Origin: Acidobacteriaceae bacterium | GTDB lineage: Bacteria > Acidobacteriota > Terriglobia > Terriglobales > Acidobacteriaceae | Length of the DNA stretch: 61,226 nucleotides | Direction of reading: 5' to 3' | Assembly (NCBI GenBank): GCA_030037705.1 | Contig: JASHQE010000212.1 | Coordinates: 1-61,226, forward strand | Part shown: positions 9,246-16,816 of the stretch, piece after piece | Layout of the letters: the number at the start of each line of letters is the position of its first letter | Position numbering within the stretch: position 1 is the stretch's first letter | Notes under the pieces: generated by a model | The model's input: only the letters and a program-made list of their open reading frames with translations | What the model was told of the DNA's origin: nothing | Databases searched by the model: none | Program-made: the position numbers and the translations under genes

Positions 9246-9333
9246 AAGACCTCATACGCTCTCAAGGGCACAAACAGGGTAGCGCAGGCGGGGGAAGGGC
9301 AGCCAATTCCATTGCGAATGGGCCGCACTGCAC

Positions 9334-9531
9334 CTAGGCCGTATCGACATATAGACCAACTCTAAGTTGCTGAAAAGTGAGTCAAGCACTGTCATGTTGA
9401 GCGAAGTTGGGAGCGTTCTTTGCTCCCAACGGAGTCAATACATCCGCGGTTCGTTTCCTGCCGCACGTATTCAATCGAAAACCTGCTAATTTTGCCCATA
9501 GGTTATCGGGCTATATGTCGATACGGCCTAG
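9334..9531 (+). mobile_element. MITE-like element, copy 1 (198 bp, perfect terminal inverted repeats)
   Basis: Starts CTAGGCCGTATCGACATATA and ends with its exact reverse complement (21 of 21 bases match between the ends). The inside carries TGTCATGTTGAGCGA, then a hairpin (GTTGGGAGC/GCTCCCAAC) and a CATCCGCGGTTCG box. It encodes no transposase. TA dinucleotides border it on both sides, as expected for IS630/Tc1-like TA target duplication. Related copies lie at 18290, 39967 (inverted) and 56843. It sits 175 bases upstream of the bufferin-like precursor gene. Confidence 0.8.
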
Positions 9532-9705
9532 TGACGCAGAGAAAACCGATTCCGGTAGCCAGCAGGTCTATTTTCCCTGTAACCTTTCCAACTAGGCGCG
9601 ACTCAAAGGTGCGTAACAGACAAAACTGGGAGATCGGTTGCATCGATTCTCTCTTCGCGCCATAACTGCGGAGATCGCTCCGCCCAACCCCAGCGAGGTC
9701 TAATC

Positions 9706-10014
9706 ATGAAGAACCAATTCAATGCTCTGCTCCTCACCGCGGCGCTTGCCGGTCTGGCCGGCGGGACCACGGCCGCTGCTCAATCCGCAGTTCAGGGTTC
9801 GGCCCAGGCCAACTCGGCGAAGGTTATCAAGGCCGGCTTGCGTTACTCGGGCGCGGCTGACGACACTTCAAAGCACTCCTGTAAGGGCAAAAACGATTGC
9901 AAGGGCCAGGGCGGCTGCAAGTCCAGCGACAACGGCTGCAAAGGCAAGAACAGCTGCAAGGGCAAGGGCGGCTGCGCGACGGACGGCTCCAAGATGCCCG
10001 GCCTGTTTGCATAA
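9706..10014 (+). CDS. bufA2: Bufferin-like Cys-rich RiPP precursor (BufA2 type)
   Basis: A 102-residue periplasmic peptide precursor. Residues 1-25 form a Sec signal (LLLTAALAGLAGG then A-A-A-Q). A neutral leader follows, then a core with six cysteines at 59, 65, 71, 78, 84 and 90. The core is two copies of CKGKNxCKGxGGC joined by KSSDNG. Such Lys/Gly/Cys cores next to DUF692 and DUF2063 genes define the bufferin-type metallophores, whose cysteines are modified by the DUF692 enzyme and which bind copper in the periplasm. Here the two partner genes follow directly. GAGG lies 8 bases before the ATG. The metal bound and the modification are inferred from the family. Confidence 0.85.
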   Translation: MKNQFNALLLTAALAGLAGGTTAAAQSAVQGSAQANSAKVIKAGLRYSGAADDTSKHSCKGKNDCKGQGGCKSSDNGCKGKNSCKGKGGCATDGSKMPGLFA

Positions 10015-10021
10015 ACACCGC

Positions 10022-10069
10022 GGGATCGGCGGCGGATTCCAATGATCCTGGACTTCCTTTGCCGATCCC
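10022..10069 (+). terminator. Hairpin between precursor and maturation genes (candidate attenuator)
   Basis: Perfect 9-bp arms GGGATCGGC and GCCGATCCC enclose a 30-base loop just after the bufA stop. No strong T-run follows (ATTTCC), so it is more likely a partial terminator or an mRNA-stabilising structure than a full stop. It would let the precursor be made in excess over its enzymes, as is common in RiPP operons. This role is inference. Confidence 0.45.
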
Positions 10070-10116
10070 ATTTCCACAACTGACCACCGAAAACCGTGAA
10101 CTGACAACTGTCTTCT

Positions 10117-10977
10117 ATGTCCGGCAATCGTTTCAATGCGTATCAGAACCATGGCGTCGGAATCGGTTTGCGCATTCCGCACTACGAACACATCTTTGCG
10201 CGCAAGCCGGTCGTCGACTGGTTCGAGGTCATCTCGGAAAACTACATGATTGATGCGGGCCGGCCGCTGGCTACGCTCGATCAGATCCTCGATCGCTACC
10301 GCGTGGTGCAGCACGGCGTCTCGATGTACTTCGGCTCGGTGACGGCGCCCGATCCCGAGCATCTGCGCCGGCTCAAGCAGCTCACGCGCCGCACCAAAAC
10401 GCCCTGGCTGAGCGATCATCTCTGCTGGGGCTCGGTCGACGGCACCTATACGCATGATCTTCTTCCGCTGCCCTATACCTGGGAGGCCGTGCATCGCACC
10501 GTCGAACGGGTCCGCATGGTGCAGGACTATCTCGAAATTCCAGTTGCGGTCGAAAACGTGAGCTCCTACGCAGCCTTCACCGCTTCCGAGATGACCGAAT
10601 GGGAGTTCTTGACCGAGGTGGTGGAGCGCGCCGACTGCGGCATTCTGCTCGACGTAAACAACATCTATGTCTCGGCGATGAACCACGAGTTCGATCCCAT
10701 GCAGTATGTGAACGCCGTGCCCGCGCACCGCGTGGCGCAGATTCACATCGCCGGCCATTCGAAGTACGAGAAATACATCCTCGATACGCATGATCATCCT
10801 GTAATCGATCCGGTGTGGGATTTGTATGCGCGCGCGATCGAACGCTGCGGGCCCACGCCCACGCTCCTCGAATGGGACGATCACATTCCCAGCTTCGATG
10901 AAGTGCACGCCGAGGCGCTCAAGGCGAACCGCTATCTGCAGCGCGAGGCGCCGCAGCTTGTCGAGGCCGCATCATGA
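10117..10977 (+). CDS. bufB: DUF692 multinuclear iron-dependent oxidase (BufB/MbnB-like RiPP enzyme)
   Basis: A 286-residue TIM-barrel enzyme of the MNIO family, which uses two or three iron ions and oxygen to modify precursor cysteines. Family motifs appear in order: GIGLRIPHY (about 15-23), FEVISENYM, HGVSMYFGS (from residue 66), SDHLCWG, HDLLPLPYT, VENVSSY, LLDVNNIYVSAMNHEFD, QIHIAGH, DTHDHPV and LLEWDDHIP. All the metal-ligand His, Asp and Glu positions I can recognise are intact. It lies between the Cys-rich precursor and the DUF2063 partner, whose start overlaps its stop (ATGA). No strong ribosome site is visible at the ATG. Confidence 0.92.
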   Translation: MSGNRFNAYQNHGVGIGLRIPHYEHIFARKPVVDWFEVISENYMIDAGRPLATLDQILDRYRVVQHGVSMYFGSVTAPDPEHLRRLKQLTRRTKTPWLSDHLCWGSVDGTYTHDLLPLPYTWEAVHRTVERVRMVQDYLEIPVAVENVSSYAAFTASEMTEWEFLTEVVERADCGILLDVNNIYVSAMNHEFDPMQYVNAVPAHRVAQIHIAGHSKYEKYILDTHDHPVIDPVWDLYARAIERCGPTPTLLEWDDHIPSFDEVHAEALKANRYLQREAPQLVEAAS

Positions 10978-11882
10978 ACCTTGAAGCTATGCAGCGCGCG
11001 ATGGCCGCCGCCGTGATGCAGCCGCTCACGGCCAGCGAAGGAATGCGCGCACATGCGCCGGATGGCCGCGCCATGACCGAGATTGCCGCGTCGTTCATTG
11101 CGCCGAACAGCCGGCTCACGGCCTTCGAGCGCTTAGAGATCTACAACCGCCAGTACTGGTTCCGCGTGCTCGGCGCACTGGCTGAAGATTTTCCCGCGCT
11201 GTGTGCGGTTGTTGGCAGCGCGCGATTTGAGAAGCTCTCGGTCGCGTATCTCACCGCGCACCCCAGCCGCTCGTTCACATTGCGCAATCTTGGCTCGAAG
11301 CTTGCGGATTGGCTTGTGAGGCATTCTGAGTTTGCCGGCCGCCGCCATGCGCTTGCTGTTGACGTAGCCCGCATCGAGTGGGCTTTTGTGGAAGCCTTCG
11401 ACTCGGCCGAGCGCCCTCCGCTCTCCCTCCCTCAGATCGCTGCGCTTGATGCGAGCTCGCGGCTTGCGTTGCAGCCGCATCTGCAGCTCATGGCCCTCCA
11501 GTATCCGGCCGATAACCTCGTTCTCTCGCTGCATGATCGCGAAAAACGACAGGCGAGCGAGGCCGGCGTTGAACACGAGGAAGAAGCTGCGACTCCCGTC
11601 AAATTGCCCCGGCTGCGCCGCCGTCCCACGTGGCTCGCGGCGCATCGAGTTGAATACTCAGTCTATTATCGCCGTCTGGAACAGGAAGAATTTCTCATGC
11701 TCACCGCGCTTCATCGCGGCGGTTCGCTCGGACAGGCCATCGAAGACGCATTTGCGCAATCGGCCATCCCTGTGGAGCGCCGCGCCGCACGCGTGCAAGC
11801 GTGGTTCGCCAACTGGGCCGAGCTGGGTTGGATCTGCGCTGCCGAGTCTGTAAGTTCTTCATCTCAAGCATTGTCATCCTGA
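10974..11882 (+). CDS. bufC: DUF2063 partner protein (BufC/MbnC-like)
   Basis: A 302-residue protein. The N-terminal third is the DUF2063 domain (LTAFERLEIYNRQYWFRVLGALAEDFPALCAVVG), which serves as the precursor-recognition partner of DUF692 enzymes. A second domain includes WLAAHRVEYSVYYRRLEQEEF. It overlaps bufB by four bases (ATGA), so they are probably translated together and work as a complex. The last residues (QALSS) and the TGA fall inside a repeat element that begins at 11872, so the native C-terminus may have been replaced by repeat sequence. Confidence 0.88.
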   Translation: MNLEAMQRAMAAAVMQPLTASEGMRAHAPDGRAMTEIAASFIAPNSRLTAFERLEIYNRQYWFRVLGALAEDFPALCAVVGSARFEKLSVAYLTAHPSRSFTLRNLGSKLADWLVRHSEFAGRRHALAVDVARIEWAFVEAFDSAERPPLSLPQIAALDASSRLALQPHLQLMALQYPADNLVLSLHDREKRQASEAGVEHEEEAATPVKLPRLRRRPTWLAAHRVEYSVYYRRLEQEEFLMLTALHRGGSLGQAIEDAFAQSAIPVERRAARVQAWFANWAELGWICAAESVSSSSQALSS

Positions 11883-11948
11883 GCGAAAGCCGCGAAGCGG
11901 CTGAGTCGAAAGCCTGCCCTGAGCGTAGTCGAAGGGGATCTGCGGTTC
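11872..11948 (+). repeat. TGTCATCCTGAGCG-type intergenic repeat, copy 1
   Basis: Begins TGTCATCCTGAGCG and ends GGGGATCTGCGGTTCGG. A small palindrome (AGCCGCGAAGCGGCT) and AAGCCTGCCCTGAGCG lie between. A second copy with the same ends but a different central palindrome is at 18172-18252. It overlaps the final codons of bufC and fills most of the space to doxX. The first and last boxes also occur, altered, inside the MITE-like elements. Confidence 0.75.
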
Positions 11949-11982
11949 GGAGCAGCTTCTTCGCTGCACATGAGGAAAGATT

Positions 11983-12459
11983 ATGTCCACTATCGTTCAA
12001 GCCTACGTTGCCTTCATTCGACTCCTGAACCGTCTGCAGTGCCCGCTGTTGCTGGCCATTCGCCTGTACTGGGGATTCCAATTTGCGCAGGACGGATGGG
12101 GCAAACTGACGCACCTCAGCCGCGTGACGGAGTTTTTCACCTCGCTCAACCTTCCCGCGCCGCACGCTACGGCGGCTTTGGTTGCCACGGTTGAATTTGC
12201 GGGCGGGATTCTGTTCCTGTGCGGCATTGCTTCGCGCCTGGTCTCGCTCGTACTCTTTATCAACATGACCATGGCTTATCTGAGCGTTCCCGATGACCGG
12301 ACCAACTTCTTCCACATTCTCACCAATCCAAGTGATTTCTACAATGCAACACCGTACACCTACTGGTTCGCTGCGTTGCTCATTCTCATCCTGGGGCCGG
12401 GCCGGGTCGCCATGGACACTTGGCTGGCGCGCCGCTTTGCTCCGGACCGCCAAGCCTGA
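11983..12459 (+). CDS. DoxX-family membrane protein, last gene of the bufferin-like operon
   Basis: A 158-residue integral membrane protein with four hydrophobic helices. The DoxX features are LAIRLYWGFQFAQDGWGKL near residue 25 and the G-rich second helix ATVEFAGGILFLCGIASRL. DoxX-family genes commonly close DUF692/DUF2063 operons and may supply a redox or membrane-anchoring function; the exact role is not known. GAGGAAAG lies 4 bases before the ATG. A repeat element separates it from bufC, so cotranscription is likely but not certain. Confidence 0.88.
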   Translation: MSTIVQAYVAFIRLLNRLQCPLLLAIRLYWGFQFAQDGWGKLTHLSRVTEFFTSLNLPAPHATAALVATVEFAGGILFLCGIASRLVSLVLFINMTMAYLSVPDDRTNFFHILTNPSDFYNATPYTYWFAALLILILGPGRVAMDTWLARRFAPDRQA

Positions 12460-12504
12460 AGATGCGCTATGATTCCCACAACCTTTCCGTAGATTGTGGA
12501 CTTC

Positions 12505-13611
12505 ATGCGCATCGTGTACATGCTTACCTCACTCGGTATCGGCGGCGCCGAGCGCCTGACGCTGGCGCTTGCGGAGCGCATGAGGGAACGCGGCCACGCT
12601 GTCGTCCTTCTTACTTTGCGCCCGCGACTCAAAAAAGAATGGCCGACATCGCTTCCGGTCTTTCGCCTGGGAGTGCGTAAAAATCCGCTCAGCGTTCTGG
12701 CTGCATTTTTCCGTGCTCGCCGCTATCTGCATGATCTTCGTCCTGACATCATCCATAGCCATGGTTTTCATGCAAGCATCTTTGCGCGCCCGCTCAAGCC
12801 GCTTGTGCCTGTGCCGGCAATCGTCGCAACGATTCACAATGTCTATGAAGGCGGGCGTCTGCGAATGCTTGCCTATCGCTTCACCGACCCCTTGTGCGAT
12901 CGCATTACGGCCGTCAGCCAGGCGGTCGCGGATCGATTCATCGCATTGAAGGCGATCTCCGCGCGCAAGTGCACCGTGATTCCTAATGCGATCGATATTG
13001 CCGAGTTCACTCCCGATCGCTCGCGCCGCGTCCAAACTCGTGCCGCTCTTGGCGCGCACGCCGATTTCATCTGGCTCGCTGCCGGACGCATCGCACCCGC
13101 GAAAGATCATTCCAACCTGCTGCGCGCATTTGCCGGACTGCGCGCGTCACAGCCCGGCACGCAGCTCTGGATCGCTGGAGAAGGAACCGATGCTCAGCGT
13201 AATTCCCTTCAATCGCTTGCAGCGCTGCTTGGCGTCAACGGCTCTGTGCAATGGCTCGGCCTGCGCCATGATATGCCTGCCTTGCTCGACGCAGCCGATG
13301 CTTTTGTGTTGAGTTCAGCCTGGGAAGGAATGCCTCTGGCGTTGGCGGAAGCCATGGCCATGGAAAAGCCGGTGGTCGCAACCGATGCGGGTGGTGTCGG
13401 AGAACTGGTTGGTGAGACCGGTATTCTCGTTCCACCGCACAGTCCGGAGCAGCTTGCTCGAGCGATGTGCTCCGTCATGATCAAAGACGAAGAAGCGCGC
13501 CAGGCGCAAGGCCGCGCCGCACGGCAGCGCATCGAGCAAAATTTTTCGATGGAATCACGCGCTGCCGATTACGAAGCGTTCTACACGGGTTTGCGCAGAC
13601 CTGTGGCTTGA
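12505..13611 (+). CDS. Glycosyltransferase family 4 (GT-B fold)
   Basis: A 368-residue retaining glycosyltransferase. The N-terminal acceptor domain begins IVYMLTSLGIGGAERLTLAL, with the G-G-A-E loop typical of GT4. The linker contains ITAVSQAVADRF and VIPNAIDIAEFTPD. The C-terminal donor domain shows LAAGRIAPAKDH and the E-x7-E motif (EGMPLALAEAMAMEKPVVATDAGG split over residues about 275-300). A GTG three codons upstream (12496) is an alternative start. It has no membrane segment. The sugar donor and acceptor cannot be told; there are no other envelope-sugar genes adjacent. Confidence 0.9.
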   Translation: MRIVYMLTSLGIGGAERLTLALAERMRERGHAVVLLTLRPRLKKEWPTSLPVFRLGVRKNPLSVLAAFFRARRYLHDLRPDIIHSHGFHASIFARPLKPLVPVPAIVATIHNVYEGGRLRMLAYRFTDPLCDRITAVSQAVADRFIALKAISARKCTVIPNAIDIAEFTPDRSRRVQTRAALGAHADFIWLAAGRIAPAKDHSNLLRAFAGLRASQPGTQLWIAGEGTDAQRNSLQSLAALLGVNGSVQWLGLRHDMPALLDAADAFVLSSAWEGMPLALAEAMAMEKPVVATDAGGVGELVGETGILVPPHSPEQLARAMCSVMIKDEEARQAQGRAARQRIEQNFSMESRAADYEAFYTGLRRPVA

Positions 13612-13616
13612 GGAGC

Positions 13617-13649
13617 GAAGGAGGCCGAAGCATTGCGCCTCGGCCCTTC
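13617..13649. terminator. Hairpin between convergent genes (bidirectional terminator)
   Basis: GGCCGAAGC and GCCTCGGCC pair around ATTGC with one mismatch; GAAG and CTTC extend the stem. It sits between the glycosyltransferase stop and the convergent Oar-like receptor stop. T-runs are weak on both sides, so efficiency is uncertain. Confidence 0.5.
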
Positions 13650-13673
13650 TGTATGGATTGTTCTCAAGACGCC

Positions 13674-16600
13674 TTAAAATTGGAAGGCTGCCTGGAAAAA
13701 GATCCTGCGCGCCGCCGATCCCGAGGGCGAAGCAAACATGCCGCTGGCCAGGTGAGTCGACACATCGAATCGGCTGCCCGGTCCGGTGATTCCCGTGGTT
13801 GGATTCAACGCTGGAGCCACGGTTCCTGATGGCGTTCCCAGGTTGATGTCGTTAAACAGGTTCAACGCCTGCGCACTGAACGTAAGCGAGTACTTGCGGC
13901 CGGTATTCCCTATACCTCCGCGCATTCCACCGCCGCCGCCTCCGCCGCCGAAAGGACCACCGAAGCCGCCGCCAAATCCGCCACGGCCGCCGCGGCCGCC
14001 TCCGCCCGGCGGTCCGCCGCGCGGGCCGCCATCACCCTGCGGAGGGCCGCCGCTCGACTCCACCTTTGGCCCGATGCCCCAGGAACGGCTCAGCCGCAGA
14101 TTCAGCGCGATATTGGCCGGACCGGTGCCCGTGTCGGGCCCGATAAGCGTCTCTCCAGCCTGTGGATTGGTGTCGAGGCAGCCGAACGAAGAAAGCGCGT
14201 ATTGCGAAACTGCCGTTCCGGCAACGCACGCGGACGAGGCTACAAGTCCCGGGCGGTCGTTGAAGAAATTGTCGCCGGTTAGATCGTTCGCTGTCGTAAT
14301 GTCAAACGGCTTGCCCGCCTGCGCAATGAGAAATGGATTGAACGTGAGTCCCCATGGGCCGGTGTAGTTGCCCATCAGGAAAAGAAATTGCGGACGAACG
14401 AAGGCTGCGCGGCCATAATCCAGGCTCAGGTCATAGGAATTGGATGGATTCGATCCTGCTCCGCCGTCTGAGTTTGCGCCGGACCAGTTATAAAAACCCG
14501 TCAATCCAAAGTTGGGTGAGAACTGCGCGCGAATGTTTACGATGATCTGGTTTTCCTTAAAGACAGCCTCGGGGAAATACTGGTCGACGATGCCGATATT
14601 GGGGTTCACCCGCGGCCGTCCCGCGGCGGCGCTATAGTAGACGCCTGATACCGGTTCATACGGATTCGCGTCCCGCACCACAAGCTGATGCACGCCGAAA
14701 GAGCGCAGGTAGGTGAATGTCAGCGTGGAGGTCTTTGTGAGCTGCCGTTCCAGGCTGGCCCCGAACTGCTCCGTGTACGGCGCACGATAGCTCGGCGAGA
14801 TGGTGTCGATTTGCGGCGCCACCGCGCTGCCGGTACCGCAGGAGGCAAGATTGATCGAGCTCAGGCTGGTCGAGGTGTAGCAGGTGGGGTTGTCGATGAC
14901 GGTCTGCTTCTGGCTGCTTGCGGTGCCATTATACTGCTCCAGATTCATCAGGTCTTGAATCTGGAACCGGTCATAGAAGAAGCCAAAACCTCCGCGCAGC
15001 ACCGTCTTTGCCTGCTTGCGGTTTTTATGCCCGTCCAGCGCGTAAGCAAAGGCGACGCGCGGTCCCCAGTCGCTGTGATCCGCGGTGTGATTCTGGGTCT
15101 CCCAGCGCAAGCCTCCGGAGAGCGTCAGGCTGGGATTGAACTTCCAGTCATCCTGGAAGTAGAGCGCACCGTCGAAGAGATTGCCTGCGAAGGCTTCCGG
15201 GCCAGTCGTGTAGGTAAGGTTGTTCGGCGTGCACTGGCCCGGCGCTCCGGTGCTTGTGGGCGGGCAGTTCGCGGCGATCTGAGCTACCGTCTCACCCGCC
15301 GCCAGGCCGTTCAGGGTATCGATGTATGCGGCCAGGGAAGGGAAGCTGAAGCTGCCGTTGAAATTGGAATCCGTCGAGGTTGCCTGCCGGTTGTCGCGCA
15401 GCCATGCGCCGAACTTGATGGCGTGTGTGCCGGCTGTCATGGTTGTGATGTTCTGCAACTCGAAGTGGTCGGCGTGACCGGTAGAAGACTGCGCCCCATT
15501 GCCGCCTCCGGAGAAATAGTTAGGAACTCCGACAGTGGGCGCGGTACTCACCGGTGTCTCGGAAGTGATCTGGCGCCGGTATTCGAAGCGCGTCTCGTTC
15601 ACTACCCGGTCGTTGATAATCTGCGAATCGCTCACCTGCACCGTGTGTTCGATCGTGTCCGAAGTTGCATTTTGACTGGGCAGGGAGGTCGATCCGATAT
15701 CTCCGCTCACGTTGTTGCGGAAGAACTGGTAGCGCAATGTCAACGTGTTCTTCTGGCCCAATTGAAAATCAAGCCGGGGCGAGACTTCCGTATGCGTTGC
15801 GGGCGTGAACAGGCCGCCGGAGATCGTAGTCGGCACGTAGGCGTTGGTCGTTGGATCGAGCACGGCCGTATTGGCCGTGTAGATGCTCGCATCTTGGTTG
15901 TTGCGCTGTTCTACGCTGAAGAAGAACGAAGCTTTCTTCGAGAGCGCTCCGCTCAGCGTTCCGTTCACCATGATGCTGTGATACGGAGGAATGGTCGATG
16001 TGAACGGATTGCCGGTGTTGAAGGAGCTGTCATTGCCCATGCCGAAGAACCGGCCGTGCAGCTTGTCGGTTCCCGGCTTGGTGAGAATCTCAATGCGACC
16101 GTAGCCCAGCCGGTCAAATTCGGCTGAGAACGGGTTCTGGTTGATGCGAATCTCGCGGATCGCCGACTTGGGCGGCAGTTGCCCGCCGGTGAAACCGTCA
16201 ATATAAATTTGGCCGCCATTTGGTCCGGCAGATGGACCGGCGAGCGCCGTCAGCTCATTTGAAAGCTCATCCGGATCGTCCGACAGGGCATCGAGGTCCT
16301 TGTCCTTGAGAATGATCGAATTCGAATTTTCGCCGGCCTCAACGCTTACCTGCGGTCCGCCCTCATCGGAGACGACGACCTGCTGCTCGGTCGTTTGAAT
16401 TGTCATCTTGATGTCGACGATCTTCGCCTGGCCCGGATTCAGTTGGATCGGCGTGGAGACGAACGGCGCAAAGCCCTGATACGTTGCCTGGATCACGTAG
16501 CTGCCTGCTGCCAATCCGCGCACCTGGTAGCCGCCGGCTGCGTCGGCGCTGGCATTGCCCACAGGCCTGCCCTGCGCGGTGGTAACCGATACCTGTGCGC

Positions 16601-16775
16601 CCGGGATCAGTGCGCCGCTGGGATCGGTGACGTGCCCCCGCAGCACGGCCGTGTTCGCAGTTGGGCCCTGCACGGCTGCGGATGCCGTGTTTTGTGCGTC
16701 GGCCGCCAGCACTCCGGCAACACAAAGCGCCCAAGCAAGAACTAAATGCATAAAGCAGTGCAAGCGAAAATACAC
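13674..16775 (-). CDS. Oar-like TonB-dependent receptor with carboxypeptidase-regulatory domain
   Basis: A 1033-residue outer-membrane protein. A Sec signal (VLAWALCVAGVLAADAQ) is followed by a CarboxypepD_reg-like Ig domain (LRGHVTDPSGALIPGAQVSV), a plug domain (IYIDGFTGGQLPPKSAIREI) and a large beta-barrel ending in the aromatic C-terminus AAFQF. It imports or handles large substrates using TonB energy. An unusual Gly/Pro/Arg-rich stretch of about 45 residues (about residues 905-950) lies in what should be an outer loop. It follows the DUF5666 gene by 41 bases and is probably in its operon. The start is a GTG with GGGGGGAA just upstream; ATG 16751 is an alternative. Confidence 0.88.
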   Translation of the reverse strand: MYFRLHCFMHLVLAWALCVAGVLAADAQNTASAAVQGPTANTAVLRGHVTDPSGALIPGAQVSVTTAQGRPVGNASADAAGGYQVRGLAAGSYVIQATYQGFAPFVSTPIQLNPGQAKIVDIKMTIQTTEQQVVVSDEGGPQVSVEAGENSNSIILKDKDLDALSDDPDELSNELTALAGPSAGPNGGQIYIDGFTGGQLPPKSAIREIRINQNPFSAEFDRLGYGRIEILTKPGTDKLHGRFFGMGNDSSFNTGNPFTSTIPPYHSIMVNGTLSGALSKKASFFFSVEQRNNQDASIYTANTAVLDPTTNAYVPTTISGGLFTPATHTEVSPRLDFQLGQKNTLTLRYQFFRNNVSGDIGSTSLPSQNATSDTIEHTVQVSDSQIINDRVVNETRFEYRRQITSETPVSTAPTVGVPNYFSGGGNGAQSSTGHADHFELQNITTMTAGTHAIKFGAWLRDNRQATSTDSNFNGSFSFPSLAAYIDTLNGLAAGETVAQIAANCPPTSTGAPGQCTPNNLTYTTGPEAFAGNLFDGALYFQDDWKFNPSLTLSGGLRWETQNHTADHSDWGPRVAFAYALDGHKNRKQAKTVLRGGFGFFYDRFQIQDLMNLEQYNGTASSQKQTVIDNPTCYTSTSLSSINLASCGTGSAVAPQIDTISPSYRAPYTEQFGASLERQLTKTSTLTFTYLRSFGVHQLVVRDANPYEPVSGVYYSAAAGRPRVNPNIGIVDQYFPEAVFKENQIIVNIRAQFSPNFGLTGFYNWSGANSDGGAGSNPSNSYDLSLDYGRAAFVRPQFLFLMGNYTGPWGLTFNPFLIAQAGKPFDITTANDLTGDNFFNDRPGLVASSACVAGTAVSQYALSSFGCLDTNPQAGETLIGPDTGTGPANIALNLRLSRSWGIGPKVESSGGPPQGDGGPRGGPPGGGGRGGRGGFGGGFGGPFGGGGGGGGMRGGIGNTGRKYSLTFSAQALNLFNDINLGTPSGTVAPALNPTTGITGPGSRFDVSTHLASGMFASPSGSAARRIFFQAAFQF

Positions 16776-16816
16776 GTTCCCCCCAAACTCCGCCCCAATG
16801 AATTTCTGTTGTGTGT

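Noticed and set aside
9578..9584. TGTAACC box upstream of bufA as a possible ECF -35 element
   Set aside because: The box resembles some ECF -35 sites, but no convincing -10 lies at the right distance and it is not found upstream of the sigma gene itself.
9407..9665. Two overlapping short frames in the MITE-like element upstream of bufA
   Set aside because: They translate the terminal repeat and hairpin of a non-coding repeat; the same frames recur only because the element recurs.
14688..16127. 479-residue plus-strand frame opposite the first Oar-like receptor
   Set aside because: Antisense shadow in GC-rich DNA; no domain recognised and the receptor on the minus strand is clear.
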